Below, piece after piece: positions 17,882 through 26,073 of a DNA stretch of 43,684 bases. The stretch spans positions 1 to 43,684 of the forward strand of contig VFZX01000019.1 of the NCBI GenBank assembly GCA_016871015.1, read 5' to 3'. The notes under the pieces were generated by a model. That model had not been told where the DNA came from. It saw only the letters and a program-made list of their open reading frames with translations, and did not search any database. Within the stretch, counting starts at the first letter, position 1. Each line of letters opens with the position of its first letter. The position numbers and the translations under genes were made by a program. The DNA comes from Acidobacteriota bacterium (GTDB lineage: Bacteria > Acidobacteriota > Terriglobia > Bryobacterales > Bryobacteraceae).

Positions 17882-19726
17882 ATGCGGATTTGGCTGTTCC
17901 GCCTGGTCCTGGTGGCAATCCCGGTTGGGTTCTTCGCGCTGCTCGAAACCGCGCTGCGGCTCAGCGGCGCCGGGTTCGACCCGCGGTTCTTCGTTCCCGC
18001 CAACGGTGGATTGGTGACCAACGACCACTTCGGACGCCGCTTCTTTCCGCGCGCATTAGTCCGGACTCCACTCCCGCTCACCGTGGCTGTGCCGAAGCCC
18101 GCGGGACACTATCGAGTGATCCTGCTCGGCGAATCGGCGGCCATGGGATTTCCGGAGCCAGCGTACGGAGTGGGCCGGATGCTCGAAGTGCTTCTCGAGC
18201 GCCGGATGCGGGCTCAGCGCGTCGAGGTGATCAATGCGTCGATGACGGCGATCAACTCGCATGTGCTCGTTGAAATCGCGGCGGAGTGCGCGGGGCTCCA
18301 GCCGGATGCCTTCGTGGTGGTGATGGGGAACAACGAGGTGGTCGGACCGCGGGGTCCGGGCAGCGTGTTCGGCGGCCTGGCGTCCGCCGTGCGAACACTG
18401 CGAATCGGGCAGGTGATGGCCGACTTTGCCGCGGACCGGCCGCCTGCCACCGAGTGGCGCGGCATGGAGATGTTCACAGAGCATCAAGTGGCAGCGGCTG
18501 ATCCGCGGTTGGACTCTGTGTACGCGGGCTTCCGCGCCAACCTCGGGCGAATTGCCGCCACGGGCCGGTCCGTTGGCGCGAAAGTGGTGGTGTCCACGGT
18601 GCCGGTGAACCTGAAAGATCAGCCGCCCTTCGCGGGATCCGACGCTGAAGCCGGGTTCGCGTCGGGTGATTTTCGCCGGGCGCGCGATCTCGACCGGCTG
18701 CGGTTCCGGGCGGACTCACGGATCAACGCGGCAATCCGGGAAGTGGCCGGGGCGGAACTCGTGGATGCGGAGCAACAGTTCGGAACGCCGGGATTCGACT
18801 TGTTCTATGAACACGTCCACCTGCGTCCGGCGGGTAACCTGCGTCTGGCCCTGCTGCTCGCGGGCGCGCTAACGCCCGGTCCTGAGATGAGCCTCGACGA
18901 GATGAAGCAGATCCTCGCGATTACGCCTTGGGACGAGCATCAACTCGAAAGCCTGATGGCTGCGCTGCGGTCCCGTCCGCCGTTTCGGGGAGCGGTGATG
19001 CCACCGGGTCCGGCGCCCGATCCCGGGCCTTCGCGCGCGATCTATGAGGATGCGCTCAGCCGGCGTCCTCTCGATCAGGCGTTGCGGCTCCGTTATGCGG
19101 AGTTCCTGCGGGCCACGGGACGCTCTGCGGAAGCCGCGGCGATGCTTGAAGCGCTGTCGCGCGAGATTCCCGGCAAGAAGGCGATCCACGCGGCGTTGGG
19201 GTCGGCTTGGACGGGGGCGCGCGATACCGCCCGGGCGCAGATGGAATTTGACCGGGCACTGGCGCTTGATCCGCGGTTCGATCTCGCCTGGTATGGCAAG
19301 TCGCTCGCCTTCGCCGTGGCAGGCGCGCGGACCGATGCGCGCAGTGCGCTCGATCAGGCGCTACGGATCAACCCCGGATTTCCGGAAGCCCGCCACCGCC
19401 TGGGACTGCTGCTTGCTGAATCCGGCGAACTCGACCCGGCCATCAAGGAGTTCGAGGCCGCCCGCAGGTCCGACCCGCTGATGGCCGATGCGCACTACGA
19501 TCTTGGTGTGCTGTTGGCCAAGCAGGGCAAGTTCACTCAGGCTGTCGAGTGCTACCGGGCCGCGATCCGGATCCGGCCCACCGCCGCGGCCTACAACAAC
19601 CTGGGAATCGCGCTCGCCCGGAGCGGCAATCGCGCCGAAGCGGAGCAGGCTTTCCGGAAGGCGGTCGCGATCGACCCGGATCACGCCGCGTCGGACAATT
19701 TGAAAAGGCTCACCGGCCCACGGTGA
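17882..19726 (+). CDS. SGNH/GDSL-like esterase domain with C-terminal TPR repeats
   Basis: A 614-residue protein with an N-terminal membrane anchor (about residues 3-22). Residues about 78-335 look like an SGNH hydrolase: block I is LLGESAAMG with S85 as the candidate nucleophile, block III is MGNNE (148-152), and EHVHLRP near 310 fits the terminal His block. Residues about 390-614 form at least five TPR repeats with the usual spacing, for example DLAWYGKSLAFAVAG, HYDLGVLLAKQG and AYNNLGIALARSG. The protein may remove acyl groups from an envelope sugar or glycan and dock to partners through the TPRs (inference). It starts three bases after the U32 gene and overlaps the nucleoside hydrolase tail by 17 bases. 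Confidence 0.85.
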   Translation: MRIWLFRLVLVAIPVGFFALLETALRLSGAGFDPRFFVPANGGLVTNDHFGRRFFPRALVRTPLPLTVAVPKPAGHYRVILLGESAAMGFPEPAYGVGRMLEVLLERRMRAQRVEVINASMTAINSHVLVEIAAECAGLQPDAFVVVMGNNEVVGPRGPGSVFGGLASAVRTLRIGQVMADFAADRPPATEWRGMEMFTEHQVAAADPRLDSVYAGFRANLGRIAATGRSVGAKVVVSTVPVNLKDQPPFAGSDAEAGFASGDFRRARDLDRLRFRADSRINAAIREVAGAELVDAEQQFGTPGFDLFYEHVHLRPAGNLRLALLLAGALTPGPEMSLDEMKQILAITPWDEHQLESLMAALRSRPPFRGAVMPPGPAPDPGPSRAIYEDALSRRPLDQALRLRYAEFLRATGRSAEAAAMLEALSREIPGKKAIHAALGSAWTGARDTARAQMEFDRALALDPRFDLAWYGKSLAFAVAGARTDARSALDQALRINPGFPEARHRLGLLLAESGELDPAIKEFEAARRSDPLMADAHYDLGVLLAKQGKFTQAVECYRAAIRIRPTAAAYNNLGIALARSGNRAEAEQAFRKAVAIDPDHAASDNLKRLTGPR

Positions 19727-20621
19727 GCAAGCGCCGCAGCATCGCCCAAGCGCGTCCGGTGTCGGCGCCCAACACGACGTCGACCGGCGATTCGCCTGGC
19801 TTCACCGCGCCGTAGCGAGGCCCGAACTCCGTCTCGACATCGAGCTTGCGAGTCTCAATCCGCGTCGCGATGGACGGATCGATCACCAGGGCGGCGGCGA
19901 GCTCGTCCCACAGGAAGGTCCTGGCGTCTGGCTTGGTGAGGAATCCGGGATAGGTGTTGCCGAAACTCTCGCGATAGAGCCGCGTGACGGGCGTGTCCTC
20001 AGCGGCGATTTCGTCGAAGTGCCGCCGCGTTACCACCGCCTGATTGCAGACGTCGAGAGGCACGAGCAGCTTTTTCACCGGCGACCGGAACACGGCGCGG
20101 GCAGCTTCCGGATCGAACCAGAAGTTGAACTCGGCCGACTTGGTGACGTTGCCCGCGACATCCACCGCGCCGCCCATGATCACCAGCCTTTCGATCCGCT
20201 GCGCGAGCGCTGGGCGCATTTCGAGGATCCTCGCGATGTTGGTCAACGGACCAATAGCCAGCACCGTGGCCGGACGGCGTTCAAGCTCGTTCATCAGGAA
20301 ATCGCCCGCGGTTTCCCGCTGGCGCTCGGGCTCAGGCTCGGCAAAGGCGCCCGCGAATTCGAGCGGCCCCTGCTTCTTCGACATCTCCGGCGTGTGGACC
20401 AGGGGACGCTGCGCGCCAAGATGGACCAACGGCCACTTGCCCACCGCGGAGAACGTATCGCGGACATAGCGGAATCCATCCTGGGCCCACACGTTGCCCG
20501 ACACGATGGTGACTCCACGGACCGACACCTTTGCGGGACTGCGCAGGCACATCACGATGGCCACGGAATCGTCGCTGAACTTGCCGGGATCGGCGTCGAT
20601 CAACAGGCTGGCCGCGGCCAT
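19710..20621 (-). CDS. Inosine/uridine-preferring nucleoside hydrolase family protein
   Basis: A 303-residue protein that would cleave the N-glycosidic bond of a ribonucleoside to give ribose and a base. The family calcium-binding N-terminus is present as LLIDADPG, but four extra residues (KFSD) come before the acidic pair. Other conserved segments are VLAIGPLTNIA, VIMGGAVDVAGN and EFNFWFDPEAARAVF. ATG 20621 is chosen because the family starts just before this point, with AGGG upstream; a TTG at 20639 overlapping the previous stop (TTGA) is an alternative. The longer frame to 20840 is a shadow of the neighbouring gene. It follows a Gfo/Idh/MocA gene by 14 bases on the same strand, so they probably form a two-gene operon. 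Confidence 0.88.
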   Translation of the reverse strand: MAAASLLIDADPGKFSDDSVAIVMCLRSPAKVSVRGVTIVSGNVWAQDGFRYVRDTFSAVGKWPLVHLGAQRPLVHTPEMSKKQGPLEFAGAFAEPEPERQRETAGDFLMNELERRPATVLAIGPLTNIARILEMRPALAQRIERLVIMGGAVDVAGNVTKSAEFNFWFDPEAARAVFRSPVKKLLVPLDVCNQAVVTRRHFDEIAAEDTPVTRLYRESFGNTYPGFLTKPDARTFLWDELAAALVIDPSIATRIETRKLDVETEFGPRYGAVKPGESPVDVVLGADTGRAWAMLRRLLTVGR

Positions 20622-20635
20622 CGCGCCCTGCAGAA

Positions 20636-21703
20636 TCAAGAAATGTCCTGTGTGGCGCCGGATTCCGCCGCGCGGTAGGCGGCGAAAACCGCCTTGAGCG
20701 CGAGTACGCTGTCGTCCGTGGTAAGCGGCGGCGCGGCCCCGAGTGACGCGCGCACCACGTGTCCCACGAACGGCGTGTAGCCGCTGGGCTCCAGGGGTCC
20801 GGTGTAGCGCTGGATCTTCTTTTCGCTGTTCGTGTACCACTCGAGCGGATTGTCCGTGTGCTTCTGCACGCAGAGCCAGCCTTGCGAGCCCCAGATCTTG
20901 ATGAACGAGTGATAGCCGCGGTCGAGGAAGTAGGCCGAAGTAAGTGTGCCGTTGGTACCGTTGTCAAAGCGCATCGCGACCACGGCGGAATCTTCGATGT
21001 CGAGGGGCTGCCCGCCGACGTTTGACGTGAATCCCGCCACCTGGCGGATGCGCGATCCGGTGAGGTACATCGCGAGATCGATCCAATGGATGCCGAGCCA
21101 GATCAGGTGTCCGCCGCCGGCGCGAGCTTTCTTCGCGGTCCAGCTGTTGTGGTAACCCGGACGCCCGAGCCGTGTCTGGTCGGCAATGATGTGGAGCTCG
21201 CATCCGAAGATCTTGCCGATGGAGCCCGAGCGGACGATGCGGAGCGCCTCCTGAACTACGGGGTCCACGCGGTTGGCGAGCGCGAGCATCAAGTGGCGGT
21301 TGCGCTGCTTGGCTTTGGCGGCGAGCGGAGCGAAGTCGGAGAATCGCACGCAGGCGGGCTTTTCGGCCATCACATGGCAGTTGGCGTCGAGGGCGGCGTG
21401 GATGGCCGGGGGCGCGAGTCCGGCTTCCATGGTGATGAGCGCGAGCGGCGGCTTCTGGGCCGCGAACAGCGCAGCGGGGCTCTTGTATACGGAGGAGAGC
21501 TTGCCTCCGAGTCCTTTGCGGACTGCGGCCTCGGTGGCCGCGGTTGGATCGCAGAGGTAGACGTTTCCAACCTCGGGGGTCTTGGCGAGGCCATCAATGT
21601 AGCCGCTGAGGTGGGGGCCGTCAGCGTGGGTGATGAGAGCGACCTCGGCGTGCGGTCCGGCGGCGAGGGCGGGGAGTGCGGCGGCGAAAGTGCGGCGGGT
21701 CAT
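20636..21703 (-). CDS. Gfo/Idh/MocA-family oxidoreductase with a degenerate Rossmann motif
   Basis: A 355-residue protein. The leader MTRRTFAAALPALAAG is Tat-like but short. Where family members have GxGxxG, this one has ALITHADGPHLSGY, so nucleotide binding may be altered. The catalytic-lysine motif is kept (MAEKPACV), as is the active-site histidine region (GIHWIDLAMYL). The C-terminal half forms the usual mixed-sheet substrate domain. Such proteins oxidise or rearrange sugars and cyclitols with NAD(P); the specific substrate is unknown. The ATG at 21703 is favoured by the leader; the frame upstream to 21787 has no leader. The gene precedes a nucleoside hydrolase by 14 bases and is divergent from the dprA-like gene across 47 bases. 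Confidence 0.83.
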   Translation of the reverse strand: MTRRTFAAALPALAAGPHAEVALITHADGPHLSGYIDGLAKTPEVGNVYLCDPTAATEAAVRKGLGGKLSSVYKSPAALFAAQKPPLALITMEAGLAPPAIHAALDANCHVMAEKPACVRFSDFAPLAAKAKQRNRHLMLALANRVDPVVQEALRIVRSGSIGKIFGCELHIIADQTRLGRPGYHNSWTAKKARAGGGHLIWLGIHWIDLAMYLTGSRIRQVAGFTSNVGGQPLDIEDSAVVAMRFDNGTNGTLTSAYFLDRGYHSFIKIWGSQGWLCVQKHTDNPLEWYTNSEKKIQRYTGPLEPSGYTPFVGHVVRASLGAAPPLTTDDSVLALKAVFAAYRAAESGATQDIS

Positions 21704-21750
21704 ACGTTCAATATTACCTTGTCCGTTTGGATTTGCGACGCTGAAGAAGC

Positions 21751-22608
21751 ATGGGTCCGATATCAGTGTTGCGGGAGCTTGGCGCATATGAGGCGCTGTG
21801 GACCGGCCCGCGGACGAGCTTCCGGTCCCTCGCCGGCCAGCTCCGGCAAAAGCCCGGGGCCGTGTTTTCCGATTTCGTTCCCGAGGACGAGGCTCTCGGC
21901 CATGCCGCCGAAGCGCAGCGAATTCTGAGAGCGGCGGGGATCGAGAAGTTCGGAGTCTCTATCCACGGGATGCCGGACTACCCGGAGCGGCTGCGGAACG
22001 CTGAGCACCCGGTCGAGTTGATCTACTACCAGGGCGCGTGGGATCTGCTCGACTCGCCAGGCGTCGCCGTGATCGGAACAAGGGAGCCTTCGGAGGAGGG
22101 CGCGGCAAGGGCTCGCGAGCTGGCCAAACGGTTGGTGGAGGAAGGCTTCACGATCGTCTCGGGTCTTGCCAGGGGCATCGATACCGCCGCTCACGAATCA
22201 GCGATTCACTCCGGCGGCCGCACAATCGCTGTCCTCGGCACGCCGCTGAACCGGAGGTATCCGCCCGAAAACCACGCGCTTCAAGCGGAGATCGCGCGGG
22301 ACCACCTGGTCATCAGCCAGGTCCCCGTGGTCCGCTACCAGCGGGCCCGGAATGCGGCGGCCAACAGCTTCTTTTTCATCGAACGGAATATCACGATGGC
22401 TGCACTGACGCGGGCGACGGTGATTGTCGAAGCCGGGGAGAGGTCCGGCACGTTCGTGCAGGCGAGATCCGCGCTGAAGATGGGGCGGAAGGTGTTCGTA
22501 CTTGACTGCAACTTCGAGGATCCGGCGCTGAGATGGCCCGCGGCACTTGAAAAATCCGGCGCGGTCCGCCTTCGTGACTACGCGGACATCAAGCGCCGCC
22601 TGCGATAG
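21751..22608 (+). CDS. dprA: DprA/Smf-family DNA-processing protein, short variant
   Basis: A 285-residue protein with the DprA Rossmann-like core. IGTREPS, SGLARGIDTAAHESA, GGRTIAVLGTPLNRRYPPEN and RNITMAALTRATVIVEAGERSGT match the family order. Canonical DprA loads RecA on incoming single-stranded DNA during transformation. Here the C-terminal winged-helix domain is missing, and the region that usually reads VFA-PG with a Ser/Gly-rich loop reads VFVLDCNFEDPALRW. The protein therefore belongs to a divergent subgroup, and its role in transformation is uncertain. A GAAGAAG ribosome-binding site precedes the ATG. The TonB receptor gene starts 13 bases after its stop, though the two functions are not obviously linked. 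Confidence 0.8.
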   Translation: MGPISVLRELGAYEALWTGPRTSFRSLAGQLRQKPGAVFSDFVPEDEALGHAAEAQRILRAAGIEKFGVSIHGMPDYPERLRNAEHPVELIYYQGAWDLLDSPGVAVIGTREPSEEGAARARELAKRLVEEGFTIVSGLARGIDTAAHESAIHSGGRTIAVLGTPLNRRYPPENHALQAEIARDHLVISQVPVVRYQRARNAAANSFFFIERNITMAALTRATVIVEAGERSGTFVQARSALKMGRKVFVLDCNFEDPALRWPAALEKSGAVRLRDYADIKRRLR

Positions 22609-22621
22609 AATCGAATCCGGT

Positions 22622-25600
22622 ATGAAGTACGCATCTGCTCTCCTCATGTTTGCGGCCAACGTATGGAGCCAGAACATCACCGGCACGATCCTCGGTACCG
22701 TGCGCGACGGATCCGGAGCCGTGGTCTCAGGCGCATCCGCGACGGTAACGCACGTGGACACAAATCAGACGACCGCCACGGCAACGAACAACCTGGGCAA
22801 CTTCGAGGCTCCTTACCTCCGGCCTGGCACGTATCAGGTCAAGGTCTCGGCGGCCGGATTCAAGACCGTCGTTCGCGACAACGTTGTGCTCCAGGTCGAC
22901 AGCCGGTTGAGGCTCGACTTCGCCCTCGAGCTCGGCGACATCGCGACGACCATCGCGGTGACGGGCGAGGCTCCGCTGGTGGAATCAAGCACCGCCTCGC
23001 TGGGCCAGGTGGTCACCTCGCGCAGCATCGCCGAGCTGCCCATCCGGGGACGCAACGTGTTCGATCTGGTAGGACTCGCGCCCGGCGTCCAGGTGAACAA
23101 CCGCGCGATGGGCGACGTGGCGTCCACGGGGTCGAACGCGGCGCCGCTATTCGTCCTTTCAGACATTTCGATCAACGGCGGCCGGTTCCGCACGAACGAC
23201 TTCATGCTCGACGGCGTGTCGATCATGCTGCCCGAGAACAACAACTTCGCGCTGTCGCCGACGCCCGACGGGACGCAGGAGTTCAAGGTCCAGACCAACA
23301 ACTTCGGACCCGAGTTCGGACGCAGCGGCGGAGGCGTGATCAACGTGGTGACCAAGGGTGGATCGAACGCGTTCCACGGATCCGTGTCCGAGTTCTTCCG
23401 CAACGACCGGCTGCGCGCGAACAACTACTTCGCCAACGCGCGGCGGCAGGCGCGCGGCATCTTCCACTTCAATCTGTTCGGTGCGTCGGCGGGCGGACGC
23501 ATCGTGCGCGACAAGACGTTCTTCTTCGCCGAGTACCAGGGCCATCGCGAGGACACTTCATTCGGCGGACGCGCGGTGACGCTGCCAACCCTCGACCAGC
23601 GCCGCGGCGACTTTTCGAATCTGCGGGCGAATACCGGCGCCGCGATCACCATCTTCGACCCACGGTCCACGACGCCCGCCGCCGGCGGGACCTTTGTCCG
23701 TACGCCGTTCGCCGGGAACCGGATTCCCGCCGGGCAAATGGATCCGGCCGCGGTGCGGATGATGAGTTTTCTGCCCGCGCCCAACCGTGCGGGCGAGGGT
23801 CCGGGCCAGATCAACAATTACGCGTTCGCGCCGACCAACGCGACCGGCAGCGATCAGTGGTCCGTGCGGGTGGACCAGCGGTTCAGCGACAAGCACGGGC
23901 TGTTCGTGCGCGTGACACGCAACAGCGGGCTGAATACGAACACCGGCACCTACGGCACGATCGCCGACGACACCATGGGCGCCATCGAGAACCGCGTCTT
24001 GAACGGTGTGATCAACGGCACGTACACGCTCTCGGCGAACAAGATCCTCAGCTACCGCTATGGCGCGGCGCGGCGTTACGAGGGCCGCGTGCCGATCCAT
24101 CAAGGCAAGATCGACCTGCGCGAGCTTGGATTCCCAACCAACGTCGTGAACGCGTTTGATCCGAAGTTCGCGATGTTCCCGACGATCAACACAGGCAACT
24201 ACAACCAGTTCGGCCAGACTTCCGGGGATCCGATCCGGCGCGGCAACGACATCCACACCTGGGTCAGCGACAGCAGCATCATCACCGGACGGCACACCGC
24301 GAAGTTCGGCGGCGATGTGCGGCTGTACAACCAGACGCCGCTCCAGGGTTTCCCGGTCCAACACAGCTACAGCTTCGCGCGCAGCCAGACGCAGGGACCG
24401 AATCCGCTGACGCCGAGCCTGACCGCGGGCGACGGATTCGCTTCGTACCTGACCGGCTTCGGCACGGGCAGTATCCGCAACACTCCGGCGTTTGCGATCC
24501 GAAACTGGTACTGGGCGGTGTTCGTCAACGACGAGATCAAAATGGGCAAGCTAACGGTGAACGTAGGGCTGCGGTATGAGGTTGAAGAGCCGCGGACCGA
24601 GCGGTACAACCGTTTCGCGACATTCGATTTCGCGCGGCCGTTTCCGATCCGGATCGCCGAACTGCCGAACCTGGCAGGAGTCCTCACCCATCCGGGACAG
24701 GATGGGGAGCCGCGCGGAAACTTCGACGCGGCACGAAAGAATTTCGGTCCACGCATTGGACTCGCCTACCGGATGTCGAACCGCATGGTGCTCCGCGTGG
24801 GCTATGGGATCTTCTATGCGCCTCGCTGGGGTACGACGAGCGCGGGCGGATTCGGGGCGAGCGGCGAGGAGCAAACGACGCCATGGTTGTCGAGCCTCGA
24901 CGGCGTCACGCCCGTCAACTTCCTGTCGAATCCGTACCCGGACGGCGTGCTGCTGCCGTTCCGCAACCAGGCTGAGCGGTTGCAAGTGGGCCAGTCGATC
25001 TCGATGGTGGACCGCCGGAGTCTGACCAACACGTATACCCAGCAGTGGAACTTTGGAGTCCAGCGGGAGCTTCGGGGCGGCTTCGTGGTGGAGACGGCCT
25101 ACGCCGGGAACAAGGGCACGCGGCTGGGAGTGGGCAATGATCCGAACCAGATTGATCCGCAGTTCCAGGCGCTGGGTGCGGGGTTGAATCAGCAGGTGAC
25201 GAATCCGTTCTTCGGATTGGTTTCGGCGGGCGCGCTCTCCACACGGACAGTCGCGCGCAGCCAGTTGCTGCGCCCCTTTCCGCACTACGGCGGCATGATC
25301 TACAACAATCCCGCGCGCGCGCAGAACATGGGATCGTCGAGCTACCATTCGTTCCTGCTCCGGGCCGAGAAGCGGTTCACGCACGGAATCAACCTGACGG
25401 CCGCCTACACGAACAGCAAGTTGATCGATGACTCTTCAGGGCGGATTTTCGGCATCAACGGGAACCCACCGCCGGTGCAGAACAGCTACAACTTGCGCGC
25501 CGAGCGGTCCCTGTCGGAGGGCGACGTGTCGCAGCGCCTGGTGGTCAACCACACGGTGGACCTACCGTTCGCAAAGCGGAACCGGTTCATCGGAGGATGG

Positions 25601-26062
25601 TCGGTCAGCGGCACGGCGACACTCGCGCGGGGGTTCCCGTTGTGGCTCTCCTCCACCGGCAACAGCGGCGTATCGAGTTCGCGCTTGCGTCCCAACAGCA
25701 CAGGACAATCGGCGGAGCTCAAGGGCGATGTTCAGACCCGGCTGGGCCGTTACTTCGACATTTCGCAGTTCACGGTCCCGGCGCCGTTCTCGTTTGGCAA
25801 CGTGTCGCGGACGCTGCCCGAAGTGCGGCTGCCCGGGCTTCGCGCCTACGATGTCGCGCTCTCGAAGAGGTTCCTGGTGCGTGAGCCATTGTCACTGTTG
25901 TTCCGCGCGGAGACGTTCAACCTCACCAACACGCCCTACTTCAGCGGATCGAACACACCGGGCGGGAATCCGGGAACCAACCTCGGCGGCGCGGACTTCG
26001 GTGTGATCAACTTCGCGTCCGGTGAGCGGCAGGTCCAGTTCTCACTGAAGGTGATTTGGTAG
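22622..26062 (+). CDS. Oar-like TonB-dependent outer-membrane receptor with carboxypeptidase-regulatory-like domain
   Basis: A 1146-residue outer-membrane protein. A short signal peptide (KYASALLMFAANVWSQ) is followed by a carboxypeptidase-regulatory-like beta-sandwich (about 18-105: GTVRDGSGAVVSGASATV, FEAPYLRPGTYQVKVSAAGF). A plug domain covers about 110-230, with the characteristic ELPIRGRNVFDLVGLAPGV. The remainder is a beta-barrel ending in an aromatic residue (LKVIW). In Acidobacteria these Oar-type receptors are numerous and are thought to import oligosaccharides or other large substrates using TonB energy. No matching SusD gene is next to it, as is usual for this type. ATG 22622 gives the signal peptide at the right place. 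Confidence 0.95.
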   Translation: MKYASALLMFAANVWSQNITGTILGTVRDGSGAVVSGASATVTHVDTNQTTATATNNLGNFEAPYLRPGTYQVKVSAAGFKTVVRDNVVLQVDSRLRLDFALELGDIATTIAVTGEAPLVESSTASLGQVVTSRSIAELPIRGRNVFDLVGLAPGVQVNNRAMGDVASTGSNAAPLFVLSDISINGGRFRTNDFMLDGVSIMLPENNNFALSPTPDGTQEFKVQTNNFGPEFGRSGGGVINVVTKGGSNAFHGSVSEFFRNDRLRANNYFANARRQARGIFHFNLFGASAGGRIVRDKTFFFAEYQGHREDTSFGGRAVTLPTLDQRRGDFSNLRANTGAAITIFDPRSTTPAAGGTFVRTPFAGNRIPAGQMDPAAVRMMSFLPAPNRAGEGPGQINNYAFAPTNATGSDQWSVRVDQRFSDKHGLFVRVTRNSGLNTNTGTYGTIADDTMGAIENRVLNGVINGTYTLSANKILSYRYGAARRYEGRVPIHQGKIDLRELGFPTNVVNAFDPKFAMFPTINTGNYNQFGQTSGDPIRRGNDIHTWVSDSSIITGRHTAKFGGDVRLYNQTPLQGFPVQHSYSFARSQTQGPNPLTPSLTAGDGFASYLTGFGTGSIRNTPAFAIRNWYWAVFVNDEIKMGKLTVNVGLRYEVEEPRTERYNRFATFDFARPFPIRIAELPNLAGVLTHPGQDGEPRGNFDAARKNFGPRIGLAYRMSNRMVLRVGYGIFYAPRWGTTSAGGFGASGEEQTTPWLSSLDGVTPVNFLSNPYPDGVLLPFRNQAERLQVGQSISMVDRRSLTNTYTQQWNFGVQRELRGGFVVETAYAGNKGTRLGVGNDPNQIDPQFQALGAGLNQQVTNPFFGLVSAGALSTRTVARSQLLRPFPHYGGMIYNNPARAQNMGSSSYHSFLLRAEKRFTHGINLTAAYTNSKLIDDSSGRIFGINGNPPPVQNSYNLRAERSLSEGDVSQRLVVNHTVDLPFAKRNRFIGGWSVSGTATLARGFPLWLSSTGNSGVSSSRLRPNSTGQSAELKGDVQTRLGRYFDISQFTVPAPFSFGNVSRTLPEVRLPGLRAYDVALSKRFLVREPLSLLFRAETFNLTNTPYFSGSNTPGGNPGTNLGGADFGVINFASGERQVQFSLKVIW

Positions 26063-26073
26063 TCACCCCGGAA

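Noticed and set aside
20622-20840. N-terminal extension of the nucleoside hydrolase
   Set aside because: It overlaps the Gfo/Idh gene in another frame, and family members start just before the LLIDADPG motif.
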